64,000 nt of DNA from Argopecten irradians (Eukaryota; Mollusca; Bivalvia; Pectinida; Pectinidae): positions 7,244,255-7,308,254 of the forward strand of contig NC_091134.1 of NCBI RefSeq assembly GCF_041381155.1, in the 5' to 3' direction. This document shows positions 12,001-24,000 of this stretch, one piece after another. The position numbers and the translations under genes were made by a program. The notes under the pieces were generated by a model. It was not told the DNA's origin. It ran no database searches and worked only from the letters and a program-made list of their open reading frames with translations. Numbering within the stretch: the stretch's first letter is position 1; each line of letters opens with the position of its first letter.

Positions 12001-15000
12001 TGCCCCCGGGGGGGTCAGAGCCAAAATTTATACAATTTTCTGTTCTCCTTCCCCCAAGGATGTTTCTGGCCAAATTTGGTTACAATCCATGCAGAACTCT
12101 AGGATAAGTAGCGATTTATAGGATTTACCTTTATTTTCCCTATTGGGCCCCTCCCCCCCTGCCCCCGGGGGGTTAGAGCCAAAATTTATACAAGTTTTGT
12201 TCCCCTTCCCCAAGGATGTTTGTGGCCAAATTTGGTTACAATCCATGCAGAACTCTAGGACAAGTAGCGATTTATAGGATTTACCTCTATTTCCCCTATT
12301 GGGCCCCGCCCCTCCTGCCCCTAGGGGGTCAGAGCCAATATACAAGTTCTGTTCTGTTCCCCTTACCCCAAGGATGTTTGTGGCCAAATTTGGTTACAAT
12401 CCATGCAGAACTTTAGGACAGGTAGCGATTTATAGGATTTACATCTATTTCCCCTATTGGGCCCCGCCCCCTCCTGCCCCCGGGGGGGTCAGAGCCAAAC
12501 TTTATACAAGTTCTATTCCCCTTCTCCCAAGGATGTTTGTGGTCAAATTTGGTTACAATCCATGCAGAACTCTAGGACAAGTAGCGTTTTATAGGATTTA
12601 CCTTTATTTTCCCTATTGGGCCCCTCCCCTCCTGCCCCCAGGGGGTCAGAGCCAAAATTTATACAAGTTCTGTTCCCCTTCCCCCAAGGATGTTTGTGGC
12701 CTAATTTGGTTACAATCCATGCAGAACTCTATGACTAATAGCAATTTAAAGGAAATGTTGACGGACGGACGACGACGGACGGACGGACGGACGGACGAAC
12801 GGACGCCGCGCCATGACATAAGCTCACCGGCCCTTCGGGCCAGGTGAGCTAACAAGAGGCCCATGGGCCTTAACGGTCATCTGACTCATTGCACAAAACA
12901 ACAAAGTCACAGTATAAAGTATTGGTTAACGGTTAATATAAACAATACAAGGAACTCCTTAGTTGAATATGTAAGTTTCTGAAATAGGTAAATGTCATTC
13001 GTTGAACAAACTTGGTAGCCCTTCATCCATATATGGTTGTAACCCATTTACGGATTTTAAAGCCAAATTTCAGCAAAGCTTCCATTTTGGACATCCGCCA
13101 TACTATCCCCATGGGTCTTAGCTCGGTCCTTTATAAAATATGATTGTCCTCAACTAAAGTTCCCCTTCAGAATCAATTAAAACCCCTATAGACCAATTTT
13201 CCTTGAGATCGGAGATTGAAACCTGAAAACAGGAAGTGGGCCAGCGGCCATCTTGGAAAACCAAAGTCTTAATTAAAATGTTTGCATGTTGTTCGGCATT
13301 AATTTAAACCCCTATAAACCAATTTTCATTGAGATTGGAGACCGAAATCTGAAAACAGGAAGTGGGCCAGCTAACATTAAGAAAATTTGCCCTTTTGGGG
13401 CCCCACACCTCAGCCCCTAGGGGTCGGACCAGACTCATATATATAAAATACGATTGTCCTTCCCCAATGATGTTTCACACCAAATATGGATGAAATCCAT
13501 CCAAGGATGAAGGACTAGTAGGATTTTAAAGCTTAAATTAAGAAAATTTCCCCTTTTTAGGCCCCGTCCCTCTGCCCCTTGGGGTCGGACCAGGCTCATT
13601 TATATAGAGATTGAACAGTGTTTTGATTGCGTTAAAGGTGGTATGAATGAAATGGGATACAGACATATTCAATGTAGAGCGCTAGCGCTACATGTAGAAT
13701 ATGTCTGTATCCCATTGCGTTCATACCACCTTTAACGCAATCAAAACACTGTTCAATCTATATATTTACATAAATAAATCTACCTTTACGTACAATTTAA
13801 AACGGCGATGGTTGCTAAGTTGGGTAACTACGGTAGTCAGGATGAACGAAGATATAGTTCCTATTGTTGAATGTTATAGCTGCAGTTTGGTTCGAAATAC
13901 AACAATGACACTTTTCAATTATTTTCAACAAATATTTTTTTCAATTTGATAATATATATTAATAATGTCCATTTCGAATAAAAATTGAGATAACCAAGGC
14001 GGAACGACTACCGGTATGTATTGTTGTCAGGGTAGTGATGTGGTCCGAAGTGAAGCGAGCTGCCATATTTGATTTTCAACCGAGGAAAGTGACTGTGATA
14101 AAGCCTATTGATGGTATGACCATTGAGCTGCTGAATGTTTGTCATGTATGTATCGGTCTAAGAACGCGATAAACACTAAATTCTTCGCAGTCATGACTTT
14201 TATTTTATTGTACGGAGGATAGACAACTGTTTGCGTGTGTGTAGGCCTATTTTGAATGCAAAGACGGGGCCATTTAAGCTGATGATACTGTTTCGGATAG
14301 GCTACCTGTAATGTTTTTTTCTGGAAACCTGTATATGATCTTTTAACCTATTGTTCGCTTAGACGCTCCCAGAATTATTCACCGACAATCAGATGTTCTG
14401 TATACACATGTACATCTGACGTAACTATGGGATTACCCGAACATTCCTGAGGAAAGCCCCCCGGTTGTAGCCCCGACAAGCGATTCATTTTGTAGTTTAT
14501 TACCGTTACAATGCTTGAACACATGTTTTGCTTTGATGTCAAATACATATTTGATTGGATCTAATAAAAACTCTTTATTGTTATTTTAAAATCCGTCAAC
14601 TTATGACGCAAAATCTTATCGAAGCGTGAACTAGTAGTCCGAACCTGCACTGCGTTTGTATTCATACGTCATTGCGTTTATGCTAATTTGAACGCAACTC
14701 CCCTCCCGTTGACTATATAGGGGCATATGTAAATATATAAAATATGATTGTCCTTCCCCAATGATGTTTCACACCAAATATGGATGAAATCCATCCAAGG
14801 ATGAAGGAGGAGTAGGATCTAGCTTAAATTAAGAAAATTTGACCTTTTGGAGCCCCGCCCCTCTGCCCATAGTGGTCGGATCTATTTCATTTATATAAAA
14901 TATGATTGTCCTTCCCCAATGATGTTTCACACCAAATATGGATGAAATCCATTCAAGGATGAAGGAGGAGTAGGATTTTAAAGCTTAAATTAAGAAAATT

Positions 15001-18000
15001 TCCTCTTTTGGAGCCCCGCCCCTCTGCCCCTAGGGGTCACCAGGCTCATTTATATAAAATATGATTGTCCTTCCCCAACGATGTTTCACACCAAATATGG
15101 ATGAAATCCATCCAAGGATGAAGGAGAAGTAGGATTTTAAAGCTAAAATTAAGAAAATTTGCCCTTTCGGGGCCCCACCCCTCAGCCCCTAGGGTTCGGA
15201 CCAGGCTCATTTATACAAAATATGATTGTCCTTCCCAAATGATATTTTACACCAAATATAGATGAAATCCATTCAAGGATGAAGGAGGAGTAGGATTTTA
15301 AAGCTAAAATTAAGAAAATTTGCTCTTTTTTGGGCCCCATCCCTCAGCTCCTAGGGGTCGGACCAGGCTCATTTATATAAAATATGAATGTCCTTCCCCA
15401 ATGATGTTTCACACCAAATATGGATGAAATCCATCCAAGGATGAAAGAGGAGTAGGATTTTAAAGCTTAAATTAAGAAAATTTGCCCTTTTGGGGCCCCA
15501 CCCCTCAGCCCCTAGGGGTCAAACAAGGCTCATTTATATAAAATATGATTTTCCATCCCCAATGATGTTTCACACCAAATATGGATGAAATCCATCCAAG
15601 GATGAAGGAGGAGTAGGATTTTAAAGCTTAAATTAAGAAAATTTGCCCTTTTGGGGCCCCACCCCTCAGCCCCTAGGGGTCAAACAAGGCTCATTATTAT
15701 AAAATATGATTTTCCATCCCCAATGATGTTTCACACCAAATATGGATGAAATCCATCCAAGGATGAAGGAGGAGTAGGATTTTAAAGCTAAAATTAAGAA
15801 AATTTGCCCTTTTGGGGCCCCACACCTCAGCCCCTAGGAGTCAGACAAGGCTCATTTATATAATATATTATTGTCCTTCCCCAACGATGTTTCACACCAA
15901 ATATGGATGAAATCCATTCAAGGATGAAGGAGGAGTAGGATTTTAAAGCTTAAATAAAGAAAATTTCCTCTTTTGGAGCCCCGCCCCTCTGCCCCTAGGG
16001 GTCGGACCAGGCTCATTTATATAAAATATGATTGTCCTTCCCCAACGATGTTTTACACCAAATATAGATGAAATCCATTCAAGGATGAAGGAGGAGTAGG
16101 ATTTTAAAGCTAAAATTAAGAAAATTTGCCCTTTTTTGGGCCCCATCCCTCAGCCCCTAGGGGTCGGACCAGGCTCATTTATATAAAATATGAATGTCCT
16201 TCCCCAATGATGTTTCACACCAAATATGGATGAAATCCATCCAAGGATGAAAGAGGAGTAGGATTTTAAAGCTTAAATTAAGAAAATTTGCCCTTTTGGG
16301 GCCCCACCCCTCAGCCCCTAGGGGTCGGACAAGGCTCATTTATATAAAATATGATTGTCCATCCCCAATGATGTTTCACACCAAATATGGATGAAATCCA
16401 TCCAAGGATGAAGGAGGAGTAGGATTTTAAAGCTAAAATTAAGAAAATTTGCCCTTTTGGGGCCCCACCCCTCAGCCCCAAGGGGTCGGACCAGGCTCAT
16501 TTATATAAAATATGATTGTCCTTCCCCAATGATGTTTCACACCAAATATGGATGTAATCCGCTCAAGGGTTAAGGAGGAGTAGGCTTTTGTATAAATAGT
16601 CTTACGCACGACGCACGGCGCACGACGACGGACGAAACACGATGACAATAGGTCATCCTGACCTAAAAAACCAGGAAAAAGGAAGTTGAGCTAAAGAAAG
16701 ATGGAGTATAATTCAAGTAAAGCGGGGCTGCAATTGTTGAATCAGGTATACAGTCTTGACATTTATATTAGACTATATACACAAAGATGGGTGATGTTTT
16801 GCAAAGTAACATTTACCATTTACCATGATATTTTCAGCAATGTTTCCATGGTAACGGAAAAAATGCAAAAAATGAAAACCTAAAAATAGCAAAAGGTACT
16901 ACTAGACCATAAAAAGACCCAGTGGGCACATAACGTCCGGACAACATTTTGGCAACGTTTTATTTAGGTTGCGACGTCGGGGACATTCTGACAATGTTGT
17001 GAGAACGTTTTTCTCCAAACGTCCTCACGACATTAGCACTTGACGTCCTGAGAATGTTTTTATATGGTTAGGAAAAAAACTTTGACAATAATTTAATATA
17101 TTTCAAAAAGTATTATTGTTGGAAACAACTTTTAAATGAAGCGAATGAATCTATTCAAATAATGATACATACAAGTAGGCCTTATATTTTTTTCAATAAT
17201 TATTAACTAATAAAAAAATTATTAATCATTTTTTGTACTTTTAAATAGTTTTATTTTTTTAATTACAGATACTATAGGTATTAATTGAATAGATGAAAAC
17301 AAAACAAAAAGTATAATTATAAATACCAAGTTTACATACCGATTATTACGTCAAATAATATGTAAACTACCGAGTTATGATAAAAGAGTTGTGTTACCTC
17401 CCTTTCATTTTAAAGTTTATCCGCTAGGGGTCGGTATTAACTATTTAAAACAAAAAATTAAAATCATTAGAATAAAGCGTCTTTTTATACCAATAAATTG
17501 TGATTTTATTTATATATTTTACATATTTTCCCCGCACACTACAGAAACTAGGAGTGGAAACTCGTAAAGATTTGTTTGGTGTTTGCACGGTTATTTTCAC
17601 TTCCGGTTCTTTGTTCATTCAAACTTTGTGTACACACGTGCTTCACACCGATAACATTTCTTAGCCTCGACAGCATCCAAACAGGATATATAACTTCCAG
17701 ATATCGACAGATATTTCAAGGTAAGTCTTTGTTGATTCGTATACAAACTTGTTTTTAAAAGAATGTGTTTATTATATTATATCGCGGTAAGTTATTTTAT
17801 CTATATGTGTAGTCAGTATTTTGAGTATGTATACACATATACATTAACTTATACAAATTCCCTGATGTGCCTGTATCCTATTTGTGTTTTTATTTATGTA
17901 ATAACGTACCGGCACATGAAAAATATATCGTCTAAATCACTATATAGATGTTTAATGTTTTATTCTGTTTTCTTTTACAGATGAGAATGCTTATATAAGT

Positions 18001-21000
18001 ACACACAGAAGTACGTGAAATGGCTCCTACACAAACAGTCTAGGTGCAAGTTGTTGCACCTATTTCATGCAGGATGAGCAGAAGACATTAAAATATTATA
18101 TAAACACTATATTTTGTTGTTGTTGTACTTCAAAATACTAGAATAATGAAAATAAACAACGTAACATACAAACTTTGTGAAAACATTATATGAAAACATT
18201 CGGCGGACGTTGTCAAAAAACGTTCCCCAAACTTTCATTTGCAACCTTTTTGCAACCTAAATGCAACGTTGCGATCGGACCTAATAAAAACGTCCTCCGG
18301 ATGTTGTGTGCCCACTTGGGAATGTGTCTATGAAGTTTCGTGGAAATATCTCTGCTGGTTTTAGAGTTATGCTCCGGAAATGAACCTGCTACAAAAATAT
18401 GATATTTTCAGCAATGTTTCTATGGTTACAGAAAAAAGCACAAAAAGTGAAAACCTAAAAATAGCAAAAGGCACTACTAGACCATAAGAACAATGTGTCT
18501 ATGAAGTTTCATGGAAATATCTCTGCTGGTTTTAGAGTTGTGCTCCGGAAACGATTCTTACACAAAAATCTGCCATTTTCAGCAATGTTTCCATGGTAAA
18601 AGAAAAAAGTACAAAAAGTGAAAACCTTAAAATAGCAAAAGGCACTACTAGACCATAAGACCAATGTGTCCATGAAGTTTCGTGGAAATATCTCTTCTGG
18701 TTTTAGAGTTATGCTCCGGAAAAGAACCTGGTACAAAAATATGATATTTCAGCAATGTTTTCATGGTTACGGAAAGAATCCAAAAAATGAAAACCTAAAA
18801 ATAGCAAAAGGCACTACTAGACCATAAGACCAATGTGTGTATGGAGTTTTGTGGAAATATCTCTACTGGTTTTAGAGTTATGCTCCGGAAACCATTCGTA
18901 CGGACGGATGGACAGACGGACGGACGGACTGACGGACAGAACCCATTTGTATATCCCCCGCCAACTTCGTTGGGCGGGGCATAATTAACAGTTTAACGAA
19001 TTCCAATGAAACTATTTTATATAAATATAACTGGTCTTGGAATGCTATCAAATCGTAAAAAGGAATCAAAGTACTCAAAGTACTGCAAATACAATGCAGC
19101 AGAATCAGAAAAATAGTATGAAATCAAATGCATTTCCAAAATCAAAATATAAAAACCATATTATAAAGACTTTAATATCAATTATTTCAAGAACATTCAA
19201 CTGATCGCAGAAAATACATATGTTTTGTTTGACATTTTTCTTAATTAAAGTTCATACATGAAAATTACAAATAAAACAAAAGTCTTCATTAAAATGAGTT
19301 TTTATCCTTAATATACTCTTGTTTCTTATGTTGCACATACACTTATTTTGGTAAAACCATGTACATATGAGGGCAGCCTTATAAGTTATTTTGCCTTTAC
19401 CTCAGATCTGTGTTTAACATTCATTTAAAAACATTATTTTTAAAGTACACAAAAGGGGCATATGATTAGTTTACTTTAAAACTCTTATGTCCACAAGCCT
19501 TAGATAGTAAGTCCAATTTGAATTATCATTAACAGAGATTATGTCAGTTGGACAGAGGAGTCACCAGCAGGCAACAGTTGACCTAGATGGGCTGTGTATT
19601 ATATAACACTCTGTGTATTCTATACACACTCTGTGTGTTCTACCAACCAGAAGGCAGTCTTCCCATGACTACTGATTGGTCCAAAGGAATATTATTCAAT
19701 GAATAGGGAATTTATGAATGGAAGTTTATGAATGAAATGGTTCAAGAGGTCACCACTAGATGTCATTGTAGGGCAAGTCCTACTCAGTCCTACACATCAA
19801 TAGTAAACCGGATAGCATTAATACAAACGCTAGTCGCGTTGTATTAAAAATTGAAAATATTGAGATAGAAGATAAAATCTAATAAATCAACTAAATATGT
19901 AATCGAATGTAATTGAAAGTAATTTTAATTACTTTTTGTAATGTAATTGATTACAGGTCAATGGTACCTGTAATCGATTATCAATGGATTACAGCATTTT
20001 CTCCCGAGTAATCGATTATTAATTAATTACATTTTGAAGTAATTGTGCCCATGCCTGTATGTAATATGCGTAACTAGGGACCTAAGGGAACCTACATATG
20101 AAATTTGAGAGAGATCCCTTCTGTACTTTCTGAGAAATAGCGGTTACAAACTGTAACTATCAAAATCCAAGATGTCGGCCATCTGGTTGACAGATCGGTC
20201 CCAAAATGCAATATGCACAACTACGGCTCAAGGGAACCTACCTGTGAAATTTGAGAGAGATCCCTTCAGTACTTTCTGAGAAATAGCGGTAACAAACTTT
20301 AACTATCAAAATCCAAGATGGCGGCCTGGCAGGAATCTTGTTGACAAATCAATCCCAAAATGCAATATGCATAACTAGGGCCCTAGGGGAACCTACATAT
20401 GAAATTTGAGAGAGAGATCCCTTCTGTACTTTCCTGAGAAATAGCGGTTACAAACTTTAACTACCAAAATCCAAGATGGCGGCCTAGCAGCCATCTTGTT
20501 GACCGATCGGTCCCAAAATTCAATCGGTCCCAAAATTCAATATGCACAACTAGGGCCCTAGGGAAACCTACATCTGAAATTTGAGAAAGATCCCTTCAGC
20601 CCTTTCTAAGAAATAGCGGTAACAAGAAATGTTAACGGACGACGGACCACGGACAAAAAGCGATTTGAATAGCCCACCATCTGATGATGGTGGGCTAATA
20701 AAATATGATTGTCCTTCCCCAATGTCATTTTACACAAAATATAGATGAAATCCATTCAAGGATGAAAGAGGAGTAGGATTTTAAAGCTCAAATTAAGAAA
20801 TTTTGCCCTTTTGGGGCCCCATCCCTCAGCCCCTAGGGGTCGGACCAAGCTCATTTATATACAAGAGATCCCAGAGGGATCTTGGCACCCACCAAAGAAT
20901 GATCTATGTCTGACAACAGAAAGAGGGATCTTTTCCCTGCTTTTCAAACTTTTACTACATACTATATATGAACCTTGAGAAAGATCCTTTCAGTACTTTC

Positions 21001-24000
21001 TGAGATATGTAGCAGTAACAAACTTCAATTATCAAAATTCAAGATGGCTACCTGTCGATCATCTTGCTGACCGATCTGTCCCAAAACGCAATATGCACAA
21101 CTAGGGTCGTAGGGGAACCTACATATGAAATTTGAGAAAGATTCCTTCAGTACTTTCTGGGAAATAGTGTTAACAAACTTTAACTATCAAAATCCAAGAT
21201 GGCCACCGGTCGGCTATCTTGTTGACCGATCACTCCCAAAATGCAATATGCACAACTAGGGTTCAAGGGGAACATGCATATGAAATTTGAGAGAGATCCC
21301 TTCAGTACTTTCTGAGAAATAGCGGTAACAAACTTTAACTATCAAAATCCAAGATGGCCGTCAGTCGGTCGGCCATCTTGTTGACTGATTGGTCCCAAAA
21401 TGCAATATGCACAACTAGGGCCCTAGGGGAACCTATATATGAAATTTGAGAAAGATCCCTTCAGTACTTTCTGGGAAATAGCGGTAACAAACTTTAACTA
21501 TCAAAATCCAAGATGGCCGCCGGTCGGCCATCATTGTTGACCGATTGGTCCCAAAATGCAATATGCACAACTAGGGCCCTAGGGAAACCTACATATGAAA
21601 TTTGAAAAAGATCCCTTAAGTACTTTCTGAGAAATAGCGGTAACAAACTTTAACTATCAAAATCCAAGATGGCCGCCGGTCGGCCATCATTGTTGACCGA
21701 TTGGTCCCAAAATGCAATATGCACAAGTAGTGCCCTAGGAGAACCAACATATGAAATTTGAGAAAGATCCCTTCAAAACTTTCTGAGAAATAGCGGTAAC
21801 AAACTTTAACTATCAAAATCAAGGATGGCCGCCAGTCGGCCATCTTGTTGACCGATTGGTCCCAAAATGCAATATGCACAACTAGGGCCCTAGGGGAACC
21901 TACATGTGAAATTTGAGAAAGATCCCTTAAGTACTTTCTGAGAAATAGCGGTAACAAACTTTAACTATCAAAATCCAAGATGGCCGACAGTCGGCCATCT
22001 TGTTGACCGATTGGTCCCAAAATGCAATATGCACAACTAGGGCCCTAGGGGAACCTACATGTGAAATTTGAGAAAGATCCCTTCTGTACTTTCTGAGAAA
22101 TAGCGGTAACAAGAATTGTTAACGGACGGACGGACGGACGGAAGGACGGAAGGACGGACGGACGGGACGGACGGACGGACGACGGACCACGGACGAAAGG
22201 CGATTTGAATAGCTCACCATCTGATGATGGTGGGCTAAAAATATGATTGTCCTTCCCCAATGATGTTTCACTCCAAATATGGATGTAATCTGCTCAAGGG
22301 TTAAGGAGGAGTAGGCTTTTGTATAAATAGTCTTACACACGACGCACGGCGCACGATGGCAGACGAAACATGATGACAATAGGTCATCCTGACCTTCGGT
22401 CAGATGACCTAATAAAGGTGTTTCATTTTCGTAAAGAAATGTTCACGAAACTGGTCAGATCCTGTTGAAATCCTGATTTACCTTGTGTTTCACTGTGTAC
22501 CACTGGTATCGGACATCCAGACAGTTTTGCTAGGGTGCTTGTTTTACCAACTCCACTTTTACCAAGAAGGAATACTTTGTAGCGAACTTCACTAATGGAT
22601 ATGTGTAGTGGTACCATTGGTCGTTCCAACAATCCTGAATCAAAGCAGAAAACAGCATCCTAATTAAATGAAAATGAATGTACAGTGGAACCTCCCAAAA
22701 CCGAACCTTCTCAAAACCGATCACCTCCAGAAACCGAACATGGATGTCATGTACAGAATGAATTCCTCTTTATTAATAGTATATAAAACTTCCCAAAACC
22801 AATCCCTCCCAATTCTGAATACTGGACCGATTTTGAGATCGGAATAGTTAAATGTAACTAAAATACACTTCTGAAAACCGGCCTTACCTGAGCGACACCG
22901 ATAGATTGCATTGAGGTATGATCAACAGACCGTGAAATACACACATACCTGTACCATAGTTGTTGCATGCCATGTCCTTGGGCATGTATACCGATGGGAA
23001 GGCTATACATAAATCCCTTTTTCCTGAGTTCAATACCAAACACTTAATGCCATGTTTTTGTGATAGAGTGAAACATACCATATTTCTTTCAAGCCTAACC
23101 GGAAGTAACAGAAGGAGACTAGTATAGGCAATATGTCTGTTGTCTTATTTTTTTGACAATATAATGTATATGTATACTCTGTATTTATGTATATTTGTAT
23201 TGTTAATAAAATATTTCTGAAATGAAATGAAGGCTATAGGTACACAGTAATTATACCGGAGATGGTGGTGTAATTATTTAATCATGCCTATTGTTTAGAT
23301 ATCTAACGAAGGTCTACCATGTGCACACGGTTTGTTTACTGTAGGAAAACAAACAGAGCTAGTAATAAAGAGAAAGTTTCGTATTCAAATCACACGGTTT
23401 TTTAGCTCACCTGGCCCAAAGGGCCGGTGAGCTTATGTCATGGCGCGGCGTCCGTCGTCCGTCCGTCCGTCCGTCCGTCCGTCCGTCTGTCAACATTTCC
23501 TTTAAATCGCTACTAGTCATAGAGTTCTGCATGGATTGTAACCAGATTTGGCCACAAATATCCTAGGGGAAGAGGGAACAGAACTTGTATAAATTATTGC
23601 TCTGACCCCCCGGGGGCAGGAGGGGCGGGGCCCAATAGGGGAAATAGAGGTAAATCCTTTAAGTCGCTACTTGTCATAGAGTTCTACATGGATTGTAACC
23701 AAATTTGGCCACAAACATCCTTGGGGGAAGGGGAACAGAACTTGTATAAATTTTGGCTCTGACCCCCCGGGGGCAAGAGGGGTGGGGCCCAATAGGGGAA
23801 ATAGAGGTAAATCCTTTAAATCGCTACTTGTCATAGAGTTCTACATGGATTGTAACCAAATTTGGCCACAAACATCCTTGGGGGTAGGAGAACAGAACTT
23901 GTATAAATTTTGGCTCTGACACCCCGGGGACAGGAGAGGTGGGGCCCAATAGGGGAAATAGAGGTAAATTCTTTAAATCGCTACTTGTCCTAGAGTTCTG

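Larger units (their letters stand above)
12853..16665 (+). mobile_element. Family B Helitron-like element B2
   Basis: Begins CAAGAGGCCCATGGGCC directly after C1. The early tandem block is as in B1; the long array of about 160-bp units runs to about 16600. It ends in a CGCACGGCG stretch and AGGTCATCCTGACCT, where the last hairpin arm is missing. Interrupted at 13606-14733 by another element. Confidence 0.75.

Noticed and set aside
12299-12847. 182-codon frame
   Set aside because: Translation of the family C Helitron core and ACGG microsatellite; the same frame occurs in C2 as repeats.
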